From Gemmatimonadota bacterium (lineage in GTDB: Bacteria; Gemmatimonadota; Gemmatimonadetes; Gemmatimonadales; GWC2-71-9), in assembly GCA_016713785.1 (NCBI GenBank), contig JADJOM010000003.1:1507501-1571500 (forward strand): DNA of 64,000 bases. Direction: 5' to 3'. Of the stretch, positions 19,728-31,957 are shown in pieces (positions within the stretch are counted from its first letter, which is position 1; the number at the start of each line of letters is the position of its first letter). Below the pieces are notes generated by a model. That model had not been told where the DNA came from. It saw nothing but the letters and a program-made list of their open reading frames with translations, and did no database searches. Made by a program: the position numbers and the translations under genes.

Positions 19728-20492
19728 ATGCGCTGGACCCTGATCACCGATCCGGCCGGTCATCCCGGCTGGTGGCACATGGCCCTCGACCAGGCGCTCC
19801 TCGACCGCGCGGAGCAGACCGGCGAGGGCTTCGTGCGCTGCTACCGCTGGGCGCCCTGGTGTCTCTCGTTCGGGCGGCACGAACCCGCCCTGCGGCGCTA
19901 CGACCGCGCCCGGCTCGACGCCGCCGGGATCGACGTCGTGCGCCGCCCCACCGGGGGGCGCGCGGTGTGGCATGCGCGGGAGCTCACCTACGCCGTCGCG
20001 GCGCCGCTCGCGGTGCTCGGCTCGCTGGCGGCCTCGTACCACGCCATCCACGAGGGGCTGGCCATGGCCCTGGGCCGGCTCGGCGTGGCGGCCTCGCTGG
20101 CCCCGGCGGCGCGGCCGCTCGATCCCGGCGCCGGCGCCTGCTTCGCGAGCCCGGCCGGGGGCGAGGTGCTGGTCGGGGGGCGCAAGCTGGTGGGCAGCGC
20201 GCAACTGCGGCAGGGCAGCGCGCTGCTGCAGCACGGCAGCCTGCTGCTCGAGGATGACCAATCGACCGTGGCGGCGTTCACCCGCGGCACCGTCCCGCCC
20301 GGGGGCGAGACCACGCTGGTGGCGGCGTGTGGCCGGCCCGTGGCGTTCGGCGAGGTGGCGGCCGCGGTGGCGGCGGCGTTCCGCGCCTGGCCGGGCCAGT
20401 GGACCGAGGTCACGGGCGGCCCGGTCCTGGACGCGGTCGCGGCCAGCCACGCCGCGCGGTTCCGCGATCCCGCGTGGACCTGGCGCCGCTGA
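19728..20492 (+). CDS. LipM-like octanoyltransferase / lipoate-protein ligase family
   Basis: A 254-aa member of the biotin/lipoate A/B protein ligase fold. The core shows VVRRPTGGRAVWHARELTYA and GGRKLVGSAQLRQGSALLQHGS with the family Lys (K153). A cysteine, Cys138 in GACFASPAGGEV, occupies the position where LipM-type octanoyltransferases carry their catalytic Cys. I therefore favour octanoyl transfer from acyl-carrier protein over LplA-type ATP-dependent ligation. Placement 45 bp after gcvP argues that GcvH is its physiological target. No lipA is visible nearby. Confidence 0.75.
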   Translation: MRWTLITDPAGHPGWWHMALDQALLDRAEQTGEGFVRCYRWAPWCLSFGRHEPALRRYDRARLDAAGIDVVRRPTGGRAVWHARELTYAVAAPLAVLGSLAASYHAIHEGLAMALGRLGVAASLAPAARPLDPGAGACFASPAGGEVLVGGRKLVGSAQLRQGSALLQHGSLLLEDDQSTVAAFTRGTVPPGGETTLVAACGRPVAFGEVAAAVAAAFRAWPGQWTEVTGGPVLDAVAASHAARFRDPAWTWRR

Positions 20493-20529
20493 GCGCCGCC
20501 GCCCGTAGCGCGGGTGCGGAGCCCCGGGC

Positions 20530-20542
20530 TACTATCCTAGGC
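20530..20542 (+). promoter_or_regulatory. Candidate -10 element upstream of the ABC importer operon
   Basis: TACTAT at 20530-20535 (an overlapping TATCCT at 20533-20538 is an alternative) ends 7 bases before the GTG start at 20543. There is no Shine-Dalgarno. Geometry again suggests a leaderless or very short-leader mRNA. No good -35 was found. Confidence 0.4.
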
Positions 20543-22180
20543 GTGACGCCCACACGCCTCCCATATCTGCTCGCCGCCCTGCTCGCCGGGGCCCCCGCAC
20601 TCGCCGCCCAGGCCACCCCAGGGCGCGGGACCCTCGTCATCGTGGTTGCCTCGGAGCCCACCAGCCCGGTGCCCACGCTCTGGCGCGGGGACCAGGGCAA
20701 TCGCGAGGTCTCCGACCTCCTGTTCCTGCACCTCGCCACGCCCGACCCCTCGTACCGCCTGACGGACGAGAAGGCCTGGCAGCCCGCGCTGGCGCGGAGC
20801 TGGCGGCGGCGCGATTCGCTGACCCTCGCCTTCGAGCTCGACCCACGGGCCCGCTGGGAAGACGGCGTGGCGGTCACCGCCCGCGACGTGGCGTTCGCCG
20901 CGGACCGGGCCCGCGAGCCGCGCCTGGGCGGCGCCCTGGCCACGCTGCTCCGCCGCGTCGCCAGCGTCACGGCGGAGTCGGAGCGGGTGGTGGTGTTCCG
21001 CTTCCGCGAGCGCTACAGCGAGCAGTTCTACGATGCCGTGTTCCACGCGCCGCCGCTCCCGGCCCACCTGCTGGCGGCCCTCCCCCCCGATTCGGTGGGT
21101 ACCAGCCCCTTCGTGCAGCGCCCGGTGGGCAACGGGCCCTACCGGCTGGGCCAGCGGGTGGCGGGCCAGCAGGTGACGCTGGTGGCCAACCCCCGGTTCT
21201 TCCTGGGCCGGGTGGGCATCGGGCGGCTGATCTTCCTGCTGGCGCCCTCGCCCGAGGCGCGGGTCAACCTGCTGCTGTCGGGCGAGGCCGATGCGATGGA
21301 CAACATCTACGCCCTCCCCAACCCGGCCCGGCTCGAGGCCGCGCCGGAGTTCCAGCGTTACCCGCTCCCCGGGCTCGTCCTCAACTTCGCCAGCCTCAAC
21401 CTCCGGGACCCCGCCGACACCGCGCGGCCGCATCCCGTCCTGGCCGACGTGGCGGTGCGGCGCGCCCTGACGCTCGCGGTCAACCGCGAGTCGATGAGCC
21501 GGACGGCGTACGGGCCCTTCACCCACGCGCCCTCGGGCCCGGTCTCCGCGCTGGTGGGGCGCGGCCTCGACGCGCCGCCCCCGCCTCCGTACGACACCGC
21601 GGCCGCCCGGCGGACGCTGGCCGCGGCCGGCTGGCGGGATCACGATGGCGACGGGGTCCTCGATCGCGACGGGCGCGCGCTCACCTTCCGGGTCATGGTG
21701 CCATCGGTGTCCGCGAGCCGGATCCGCATGGCAGCCGAGATGCAGGAGGCGTGGCGCCGGCTCGGGATCCGCGCGGAGGTCGAGCAGGTGGAGCGCGCGG
21801 TCTACAGCGCCCGGTTTGCCGCGGGGCAGTTCGACGTGGCGATGCACGGGGTCAACCAGGACCCGACCCCCTCTGGGCTGACCCAGAGCTGGAGTTGCAC
21901 CGGCACCGGGGGGTCCAACGTGATCCACTACTGCAACCCGCGGGTGGACTCATTGCTCGCCAGGGGGCAGCTCAGCACCCGGGACGCCGGCCGCTACTAT
22001 AAGGAAGCGGTGCGCCTCATCGCCGCCGACCAGCCGGCCATCTTCCTGGCCGCGCCGGTGGCCGGGATCGTGGTGCACCGCCGGTTCACGCGGGTGCAGC
22101 TGCGCGCGGAATCCACCTGGGCGGACGCCTGGCGCTGGAGCCTCCGGCCCGAGCTCGCGCTGGAGCGCGACGGCCGGTGA
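20543..22180 (+). CDS. Peptide-type ABC transporter substrate-binding protein (SBP_bac_5)
   Basis: A 545-aa periplasmic binding protein starting at GTG 20543, with a signal peptide (LPYLLAALLAGAPALAAQ, no lipobox). Family features include RSWRRRDSLTLAFELDPRARW followed by DGVAVTARDVAFAADRA, VGNGPYRLGQ and VAVRRALTLAVNRE. The C-terminal lobe carries WSCTGTGGSNVIHYCNPRVD. These match extracellular family 5 proteins that bind di/oligopeptides, nickel or related ligands; the ligand is not predictable. A calcium-loop-like DHDGDGVLDRDG lies near residue 370. The stop overlaps the start of the first permease (GTGA). Confidence 0.9.
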   Translation: MTPTRLPYLLAALLAGAPALAAQATPGRGTLVIVVASEPTSPVPTLWRGDQGNREVSDLLFLHLATPDPSYRLTDEKAWQPALARSWRRRDSLTLAFELDPRARWEDGVAVTARDVAFAADRAREPRLGGALATLLRRVASVTAESERVVVFRFRERYSEQFYDAVFHAPPLPAHLLAALPPDSVGTSPFVQRPVGNGPYRLGQRVAGQQVTLVANPRFFLGRVGIGRLIFLLAPSPEARVNLLLSGEADAMDNIYALPNPARLEAAPEFQRYPLPGLVLNFASLNLRDPADTARPHPVLADVAVRRALTLAVNRESMSRTAYGPFTHAPSGPVSALVGRGLDAPPPPPYDTAAARRTLAAAGWRDHDGDGVLDRDGRALTFRVMVPSVSASRIRMAAEMQEAWRRLGIRAEVEQVERAVYSARFAAGQFDVAMHGVNQDPTPSGLTQSWSCTGTGGSNVIHYCNPRVDSLLARGQLSTRDAGRYYKEAVRLIAADQPAIFLAAPVAGIVVHRRFTRVQLRAESTWADAWRWSLRPELALERDGR

Positions 22181-23151
22181 GCCGGTGGCTGCTCCGCCGC
22201 CTCCTGGGGGCGGCGGTCACGCTGCTGCTCGCGATCACGCTCGTCTTCTTCCTCATGCGCCTCACCCCGGGCGACCCGCTGGCCCGGCTCAGCGAGGATC
22301 GCCCCCTGCCGCCCGAGGCCATCGCCGCCCTGCGGGCGCGCTACGGCCTCGACCAGCCCCTGCCCCGCCAGTATGCCGCCTTCCTCGGCGGCGCGCTCCG
22401 CGGCGACCTGGGTGGCTCCATCGAGCACGGTGGCCGCCCGGTGCGGACGCTTCTCGGGGAGCGGCTGCCGGCCACCCTGCTGCTGGGCGGGTCGGCGCTG
22501 CTGCTCAACTTCACGCTTGGCGTGTGGCTCGGGGTGTGGCAGGCCGCCCGGCGGGGCGGCGCCGCCGACCACGCCGCGACGGTGCTCACCCTCGTGGCCT
22601 ACGCCACCCCGTCGTTCTGGCTCGGCATCGTGCTGGCCTGGGGGCTGGGCACCGAGCTGCGCTGGTTCCCCGTCGGCTTCATGCATGCCGTGTGGCTCCC
22701 CCCGGACGCGGATCCGTTCACCCGGTTCCGGGACCTGCTCTGGCACCTGGTGCTCCCCGTCGTGACCCTGTCGGCCGGGACCATCGGGGCCACCGTCCGC
22801 TTCCAGCGCGCCGCGATGATCGAGGCGCTGCGGCTCGACGCGGTCCGGACGGCGCGCAGCAAGGGGCTGCCGGAGCGCGCGGTGCGCTGGCGGCACGCCT
22901 GGCGCAACGCCCTCGGCCCGATGCTCGCCCTCTTCGGGCTGTGGCTGCCGCTCCTGGTGGCCGGCTCGGTGTTCGTGGAACAGATCTTCTCCTGGCCCGG
23001 GCTGGGCAGCCTGGTGGCGGATGCCATCGGCACCCGCGACTACCCGGTGCTCATGGGCGCCACGCTGCTGGTCTCCACGACGATCGTCGGGGGCAACCTG
23101 CTGGCCGACGTGCTGCAGCGCTGGCTCGACCCGAGGCTGCGCGCCGCATGA
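22177..23151 (+). CDS. ABC transporter permease, DppB/OppB type
   Basis: A 324-aa inner-membrane permease with about six hydrophobic helices. The N-terminal helix ends in the family motif VFFLMRLTPGDPLARL and continues with LRARYGLDQPLPRQYAAFL. The cytoplasmic EAA loop, which docks the ATPases, is EALRLDAVRTARSKGLPERA. The final segment (EQIFSWPGLGSLVADAIGTR) is typical of DppB. The GTG start overlaps the previous stop by four bases and its stop overlaps the next ATG, so translation is coupled along the operon. Confidence 0.93.
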   Translation: MSRWLLRRLLGAAVTLLLAITLVFFLMRLTPGDPLARLSEDRPLPPEAIAALRARYGLDQPLPRQYAAFLGGALRGDLGGSIEHGGRPVRTLLGERLPATLLLGGSALLLNFTLGVWLGVWQAARRGGAADHAATVLTLVAYATPSFWLGIVLAWGLGTELRWFPVGFMHAVWLPPDADPFTRFRDLLWHLVLPVVTLSAGTIGATVRFQRAAMIEALRLDAVRTARSKGLPERAVRWRHAWRNALGPMLALFGLWLPLLVAGSVFVEQIFSWPGLGSLVADAIGTRDYPVLMGATLLVSTTIVGGNLLADVLQRWLDPRLRAA

Positions 23152-23975
23152 CGGCGGCCGTCCTGTGGCGCCACGCCGGCGGCCGGGCCGGCATGCTCCT
23201 GCTCGGCGCGCTCATCCTGCTGGTGCTGCTGGCCCCGCCCTTCCTCCCGGCGCCCTACCTCCAGCCCGACCCCGAGCATGGCCGGCTGCTGCCGCCCGGC
23301 GCCGGCCACCTGCTCGGCACCGACGACCTGAGCCGGGACGTCCTGGCGCGGGTGGTGGCCGGGGGCCGCGTGTCGCTGGCCGTCGCGGCCGGCGCGGTGC
23401 TGCTCTCCGTCACGCTCGGGACCCTGGTGGGGCTCACCGCCGGCTACCTCGGCGGCTGGGTGGACCAGCTGCTCATGCGGCTGGTGGATGCCGCGCTCGC
23501 GGTGCCGCGCCTGTTCCTGCTGCTGATCATCGTCGGCATCATGGAGCGGATCCCGCTCGGCGTCCTGATCGTCGCGATCGGCGCCACCGGATGGTTCGGC
23601 ACCAGCCGCCTGGTGCGCGCCGAGGTGCTGCGGCTGCGCACGCTGGACTTCGTGCGCGGCGCGCAGGCGCTGGGAGCCGGGCCGCGCCGGGTGGTGTTCC
23701 GGCACCTCCTGCCGAACGTGCTGGGTCCGCTGGCCGCGGCCACCACCCTCGCCGTGGGAGACGTCATCCTGCTCGAGGCCGGGCTCTCGTTCCTGGGGCT
23801 CGGGGTGCAGCCACCCACCCCCTCGTGGGGCGGGATGATCCTCGCGGCCCGCTCCGACCTGGTCAACGCCCCATGGGTGAGCCTCGCACCGGGCGTCGCG
23901 ATCGTGCTGACGGTGCTCGCGGTAAACCTGGTGGGCGAGGCCCTGCAGGATCCCGCCGGCGAGGCCGCCACATGA
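23148..23975 (+). CDS. ABC transporter permease, DppC/OppC type
   Basis: A 275-aa second permease subunit. It has the N-terminal helix GMLLLGALILLVLLAPPFLP, then HLLGTDDLSRDVLARVVAGG, the diagnostic DppC motif. The EAA loop contains RTLDFVRGAQALGAGPRRVV, and the tail has EAGLSFLGLGVQPPTPSWG. It starts by ATGA overlap with the preceding permease and ends by ATGA overlap with the first ATPase. It should form the heterodimeric channel with the 324-aa permease. Confidence 0.93.
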   Translation: MTAAVLWRHAGGRAGMLLLGALILLVLLAPPFLPAPYLQPDPEHGRLLPPGAGHLLGTDDLSRDVLARVVAGGRVSLAVAAGAVLLSVTLGTLVGLTAGYLGGWVDQLLMRLVDAALAVPRLFLLLIIVGIMERIPLGVLIVAIGATGWFGTSRLVRAEVLRLRTLDFVRGAQALGAGPRRVVFRHLLPNVLGPLAAATTLAVGDVILLEAGLSFLGLGVQPPTPSWGGMILAARSDLVNAPWVSLAPGVAIVLTVLAVNLVGEALQDPAGEAAT

Positions 23976-24955
23976 CCCCGCTGCTCGAGGTGCGCGACCT
24001 CCGGGTGAGCTTCCCGGGCCGCCACGGGCGGGTGCAGCCGGTGGACGGCGTCTCGTTCACCGTGGGGCACGGCGAGACCGTGGCGCTGGTGGGAGAGTCC
24101 GGTTCGGGGAAGAGCCTCACCAGCCTGGCGCTGCTGCAGCTCATCCCGCCACCCGGGCGCATCGAGCAGGGCAGCGTGGTTTGCCTGGGAGGCACCGACC
24201 TCCTGCCGCTCACCGGCGAGGCGCTGCGGCGGGTGCGTGGACGCCGGATCGGCATGGTGTTCCAGGACCCGATGACGAGCCTCAATCCGGTGCTCACCAT
24301 CGGCGACCAGGTGGCCGAGACGATCCGCGCCCACCTTCCCGGATCGGCCCGCCAGGCGGCAGACCGGGCGGTGGCCCTCCTCGGCGAGGTGGGCCTGGCC
24401 GAGCCGGCGCTTCGGGCACGGCAGTACCCGCACCAGCTGAGCGGCGGCATGCGCCAGCGCGCGCTGATCGCCATCGCGCTCGCCGCGGAGCCCGAGCTCC
24501 TGGTGGCGGACGAGCCGACCTCGGCGCTCGACGTCACGGTGCAGGCGCAGATCCTGGAACTGCTTGACGGGCTCCGGGCCAGCCGGCGCCTCTCGGTGCT
24601 GCTCATCACCCACGACCTGGGCGTGGTGGCCGGGCGGGCCGATCGCACCCTCGTGATGTATGCCGGTCGGCTGGTCGAGACGGGGCCGACGGCGGCGGTG
24701 TTCGGCGCGCCGGCACATCCCTACACGCGGGGCCTCCTGGCCTCGCTCCCGTCGCTGCGCGGCCCGCGGCGGCCCCTGGTGGCCATTCCCGGCAACGTCC
24801 CCGATCCGTCGCAGTGGCCGGACGGCTGCCGCTTCCGGCCCCGCTGCCCGGTGGCCGAGGCGCGCTGCGGCACGCAACCGCCCGAGCTGCCGGTGGGCGA
24901 GGCCCGCCGCGCGGCCTGCTGGCTGGCGGGACCGGCTGGCGTGGCGGCGCCGTGA
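23972..24955 (+). CDS. ABC transporter ATP-binding protein, DppD/OppD type
   Basis: A 327-aa nucleotide-binding subunit. Walker A GESGSGKSLTSLALL (about residues 43-57), Q-loop VFQDPMTSLNP, signature HQLSGGMRQRALIA, Walker B LLVADEPTSALDVTVQAQ and switch His in LITHDLGVV are all present. The C-terminal oligopeptide-transporter extension carries a cysteine cluster (CRFRPRCPVAEARCGT) seen in this family, some members of which bind an Fe-S cluster. The start overlaps the upstream stop (ATGA), and its stop overlaps the next GTG. Confidence 0.94.
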   Translation: MTPLLEVRDLRVSFPGRHGRVQPVDGVSFTVGHGETVALVGESGSGKSLTSLALLQLIPPPGRIEQGSVVCLGGTDLLPLTGEALRRVRGRRIGMVFQDPMTSLNPVLTIGDQVAETIRAHLPGSARQAADRAVALLGEVGLAEPALRARQYPHQLSGGMRQRALIAIALAAEPELLVADEPTSALDVTVQAQILELLDGLRASRRLSVLLITHDLGVVAGRADRTLVMYAGRLVETGPTAAVFGAPAHPYTRGLLASLPSLRGPRRPLVAIPGNVPDPSQWPDGCRFRPRCPVAEARCGTQPPELPVGEARRAACWLAGPAGVAAP

Positions 24956-25926
24956 CCGAGCCGCTGCTGGTGGTGCAGGATCTCTGCCGACACTACCCGA
25001 GCGGCGGCTGGCTCCGGCCCGGGCCCGTGGTCCGCGCGGTGGAGGGCGTGTCCCTGGAACTGGCGCGCGGTGAGACCCTGGCACTGGTCGGGGAGAGCGG
25101 CTCCGGCAAATCGACCCTGGCGCGGGCACTGCTGCGGCTGGAGGAGCCGGACGCGGGCACCGTGCGCTTCGAAGGCACCGACGTGCGGGGGCTCACGGGC
25201 GAGGCGCTGCGGGCGCTCCGCCGGCGGATGCAGATCGTCTTCCAGGACGCGTCCGGCGCGCTCAACCCGCGGATGACGGTGGGGGACGCCGTGGCGGAGG
25301 GGCTCGAGATCCACCGCCTCTGCCGGCCCGACGAGCGCCCGGACCGGGTACGCGCGCTGCTGCAGGAGGTGGGACTCGAGCCCGACCTGGCGGGCCGCTA
25401 TCCCCGGGCCCTCTCCGGCGGCCAGCGACAGCGGGTGGTGATCGCGCGGGCGCTGGCGGTGGAGCCAGCGTTCCTGATCCTCGACGAGCCGGTCTCGGCC
25501 CTCGACGTGTCGGTGCAGGCCCAGGTGCTCACGCTGCTGCTCGACCTGCAGCAGCGGCGTGGCCTGGCGTACCTGTACATCGCCCACGACCTGGCGGTGG
25601 TGCGGCAGGTGGCCCATCGGGTGGCGGTGATGTACCTGGGACGGGTGGTGGAGATGGGGCCCACCGAGGCGGTGCTCGCCGCGCCGGCCCATCCCTACAC
25701 CCAGGCGCTGATCTCGGCGGTGCCCGCCCTGGTGGGCGGAGGGGCATCGGGACGGATCGTGCTGAGCGGCGAGCCACCGAGCCCGCTGGCGCCGCCCGCG
25801 GGATGCGCATTCCACCCCCGGTGCTTCCACCCCGCCCGCGACGGCCGCTGCGCCGCCGAGCGCCCGGCCCTGCGCGCCCTTGGTCCGGGGCTGGCCGCCT
25901 GCCACCACGCGACGCCGACCGCCTGA
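24952..25926 (+). CDS. ABC transporter ATP-binding protein, DppF/OppF type
   Basis: A 324-aa second nucleotide-binding subunit. It has Walker A GESGSGKSTLARALL, Q-loop FQDASGALNPRM, signature RALSGGQRQRVVIARAL, Walker B LILDEPVSALDVSVQAQ and switch His in YIAHDLAVV. The C-terminal oligopeptide-transporter extension includes AFHPRCFHPARDGRC. The GTG start overlaps the preceding stop by four bases. It is the last gene of the importer, ending 16 bp from the convergent 3' end of the chemotaxis/phosphorelay cluster with no obvious terminator in the gap. Confidence 0.94.
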   Translation: MTEPLLVVQDLCRHYPSGGWLRPGPVVRAVEGVSLELARGETLALVGESGSGKSTLARALLRLEEPDAGTVRFEGTDVRGLTGEALRALRRRMQIVFQDASGALNPRMTVGDAVAEGLEIHRLCRPDERPDRVRALLQEVGLEPDLAGRYPRALSGGQRQRVVIARALAVEPAFLILDEPVSALDVSVQAQVLTLLLDLQQRRGLAYLYIAHDLAVVRQVAHRVAVMYLGRVVEMGPTEAVLAAPAHPYTQALISAVPALVGGGASGRIVLSGEPPSPLAPPAGCAFHPRCFHPARDGRCAAERPALRALGPGLAACHHATPTA

Positions 25927-25942
25927 ACGGGGCGGCGCCCGG

Positions 25943-28613
<2,671 letters not shown>

Positions 28614-28621
<8 letters not shown>

Positions 28622-31109
28622 GGAGCACCCCCTCCGCGGTCAGCGCGGTGAGGGCCCGCTCGAACTCCTCGCGCAACTCGGCGATGGCCCGCGGGTCCGG
28701 GCGAGCATCCGCCTCCGCCGCCTGTTCCAGCCCGGCGCACCGGGCCGCCAGGCTGGCGGCCCCGACGGAGCCGGCGCTGCCCTTGAACAGGTGCAGCGAG
28801 GACCGCCACGCGCCGGCATTCCCCGCGTGCTGCGCCGCCGCCAGTTGATCCAGCAGCAGCCGGCCCTGCGAGGCGAACAGCTCCACCACCTCGGACACGA
28901 ACCCGGGCATGCCGTCGGCCTCGATGGCCCGCAGGCCCGCCAGCACCACCTCATCCAGCGGCCGGCCGGCATCGGCGGCGGCACGGTGCCGGCCCCGCAC
29001 GGCGCTGGGCAGGTACCGTCCCGGGAGCCAGCGCTCGAGGACCTGCTCCAGTTCCTCGCGCTGCACGGGCTTGGAGAGGTAGTCATCCATGCCGGCCTCG
29101 AGGCACCGCTCCCGGTCGCCGCGCATGGCGTGGGCCGTCAGGGCCACGATCGTGGTCCGGCTGGCGCCGACCGCCTCGCGGGCCCGCTGCACCCGGGTGG
29201 CGGCCAGGCCATCCATGACCGGCATCTGGCAGTCCATCAGCACGAGATCGTAGGGCGCCTCGCCGAGACGGGCCAGGGCCTCCTGGCCGTTCTCCGCCAG
29301 CTCGATGACGCACCCCAGGCGGCGGAGCATGCTGGTGACCACCTTGCGATTGACCGCGGCATCATCCACCAGGAGCACCCGCGCCGGGCCGAGGCGGACA
29401 TCCTCGTGGGGCTCGGCGTCGGGGACGGGGACGGGCGCCGGCTCGACGGGCGCAGGCGCATGGGGCCGGATGCAGGCGCGCAGTTCGCCGCGGCGCACCG
29501 GCCGGTTCAGCATCTCATACCCGGGCTGCCGCGCACCTCCACAGGTCGCGAGCCGTGTCTCGACGCCCGTGGCGGCACGGAGGGCCCGCAGGGGCGCGGC
29601 GCCAAGGGCGCCGTCCACGATGACGGCCGCAAACGGCTCGCCCCGCGCCCGCTCCCTGGCCAGCTGCCCGAGGGCCGCCTCGGCCCCGGCGACCTGGATC
29701 ACCGTGGCGCCGTCGGCCGTGAGCAGCTCCCCGACGACCTGGCCCTCGAGATCCGAGGGAAGGCACATCAGGACCCGGTGCCCGGCCAGCATCCCGGCCA
29801 CGGCGGGGCGCCCGGTGTCCTCCAGGGTGATCAGGGCGGTAAACACGCTCCCCCGCCCCTCGGCGCTCTCCACGCCGACCTGACCGTCCATCATCTCCGC
29901 CAGCTCGCGCGTGATGGCCAGCCCCAGGCCCGTCCCGCCGTAGCGCCGGGTGGTGCTGGCATCGGCCTGGGTGAACTTGTGGAAGATGTGGTCCAGCTTG
30001 TCGGCGGGGATGCCGATGCCGGTGTCCTCGACCGCCAGCCGGATCACCACCCGCGAGCCGCTGCGCTCCGCGACGGACACGTCCACCAGCACGTGGCCGC
30101 GCTCGGTGAACTTGATGGCGTTGGCGGCGAGGTTGGTGAGGATCTGGCGGATCCGCACCGGGTCGGCCAGCACCTCCTCCGGCACCTCCGGCGCCACCCG
30201 TGCCACGAACTCGAGCCCGCGTTCCGCGGCGCGGACGGCGAGCAGGGCGGCGGTTTCCTCGATCTCGTCGCGCAGCGACATCGGCACCGGCGTGAGGCTG
30301 AGCTTGCCCGCCTCGATCTTGGAGAGGTCGAGGATGTCGTTGAGCAGCACCAGCAGGGCGTTGGCGGAGTGATGCACCGTCTCGGCGTAGTCGCGCTGCT
30401 CCGGGTCGAGCTCCGTATCGAGCAGCAGGCTGGCCATCCCGATCACCCCGTTCATCGGGGTCCGGAGCTCATGGCTCATGTTGGCGAGGAACTCGCTCTT
30501 GGCGCGGCTCGCCGCCTGGGCCCGCTCATTCGACTCCACCAGCGCGTGGGTCCGTTCGTCCACCAGCCGCTCCAGCCCCTCGCTGTAGGTGGCCAGCTCG
30601 CGATAGAGGTCGGCACTCTCCAGGGCCGCGGAGACGTTGCCGAGCAGGATCGCCAGCAGCTTGCTGCTGGCCTCCGGGGTCCGGCCGAGCTCCTCGCCCC
30701 CGAGGCCGATGAACATGCCGAGCACCCGGGAGCGGGTGGCCAGGGCATGCAGCAGCACCGTGCCATCCGGGACGGTGAGTGCCGGCACCTGCACCGCGCT
30801 GTTCCGCTGCGCCGCCCAGGCGTAGATCCCGGCCGCCACCTGGGCGTCGACCTCGGCCTGCAGCGCGGCGGCGTCCCCGGCGGGATCGGCGTCGACGAGG
30901 GCCAGGCCCAGCCCATCCTCCTCGAGGAGGAAGAAGGCGGAGCGGGTGAGCGGCAGCAGCCGCCGCAGCACCGGGCGGGCGGCGCTCAGCACCGCCTCGG
31001 GCGTGCGTTCCTTCGGCTGGTCGGCGCGGAAGGAGCCGAGCGCGGCCACGAGGTCGAGCGCCTCGAGGACCCACTGCGGATCGCCGGCGGACGCCTGGGG
31101 CCCGGTCAT
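28614..31109 (-). CDS. Soluble hybrid histidine kinase with receiver and HPt
   Basis: An 831-aa cytoplasmic relative of the downstream kinase. The N-terminal ~190 residues look GAF-like (LPLTRSAFFLLEEDGLGLAL, VLGMFIGLGGEEL). A coiled linker leads to HisKA with His213 (NMSHELRTPMNGV) and a HATPase with EDTGIGIP and YGGTGLGLA. A degenerate receiver-like segment (HRVLMCLPSDLEG, AAVIVDGALGAAP) follows, then an intact receiver with Asp626 (LVLMDCQMPVMDG) and an HPt with His773 (LHLFKGSAGSVG). The ATG at 31109 overlaps the HDOD stop (ATGA). No transmembrane segment, so it senses a cytoplasmic cue or a partner receptor. Confidence 0.9.
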
Positions 31110-31957
31110 GCGCGATCCGTGGCGATGACCTGCACCGCCGCCTCGTAGTGGCGTTCGACCTCGTCCACCACGTCCTCGACCAGGTCGGGCTGCAGCCCCG
31201 CGGTGTCCCACGCCTTGCGGCACAGCGGCGGCACGCCGCTCTCGCCGCTCGAGCCGAAGCCCATGGCGTTGGCCAGCAGGTCCGAGATGTGGACGATCGC
31301 GGCCTCGATCGGGAAGCGCTGGGCCCGATCGGGGTGGTGATGGTGCAGCACCGCCTCGCGGAGGCTGGACGGGAGCTTCCACTGCTCCAGCAGGGCGTGC
31401 CCCACGTGGGTATGGTCGAAGCCCAGGACCTCGTGCTCGAGCTCGTACAGCGGCCGGCCGGTCTCCCGGCTCCGGGTCACGGCCTCGCGCGCGGCGTCGG
31501 GCGCCTGCATGTAGATGATCGGGCGGCCGATGTCGTGCAGCAGCCCGGCCACGAAGAACCGCTCCACGTTCGCCTCGCGGCGCCGCGCGGCCAGCGCCCG
31601 GGCCGCCACCCCGCAGGCCACCGAGTGCCGCCAGAACGACTCCATGGTCACCAGGTGCTCGGGCATGTTGGCGAACAGCCGGATCACCGACGTGGCCAGG
31701 GCCAGGTCCTGCAGCTGGGCGGTGCCGACGATCGAGATCGCATGGCTCACCGTCTCGATCTTCGAGGGGAACCCGTACATGGCGCTGTTGACCAGCCGCA
31801 GCAGCCGGGCCGTCAGGCCGGGGTCCTCCGCGATCACGTTGCCGACATCGGCGGCGGAGGAGCGGGGGTCGCTCACCACCGTGGACAGCCGGAGGTACAC
31901 CCCCGGCAGCGACGCCACGCTCTGCACCCCGCGCAGCAGTTCCGAGGCCCTAGCCAT
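31106..31957 (-). CDS. HDOD-domain signalling protein
   Basis: A 283-aa protein covering one HDOD domain, an HD-superfamily fold common in bacterial signalling operons. Features are the N-terminal SVASLPGVYLRLSTVVSDP, IAEDPGLTARLLRLVNSAMY, the segment FVAGLLHDIGRPIIYMQ, and LREAVLHHHHPDRAQRFP. A His-Asp pair (LLHDIGR) is retained, but the complete metal-binding set of active HD phosphodiesterases is not obvious. It is coupled to the kinase downstream (ATGA) and overlaps the upstream small gene by 8 bp. A regulatory scaffold role is inference. Confidence 0.85.
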   Translation of the reverse strand: MARASELLRGVQSVASLPGVYLRLSTVVSDPRSSAADVGNVIAEDPGLTARLLRLVNSAMYGFPSKIETVSHAISIVGTAQLQDLALATSVIRLFANMPEHLVTMESFWRHSVACGVAARALAARRREANVERFFVAGLLHDIGRPIIYMQAPDAAREAVTRSRETGRPLYELEHEVLGFDHTHVGHALLEQWKLPSSLREAVLHHHHPDRAQRFPIEAAIVHISDLLANAMGFGSSGESGVPPLCRKAWDTAGLQPDLVEDVVDEVERHYEAAVQVIATDRA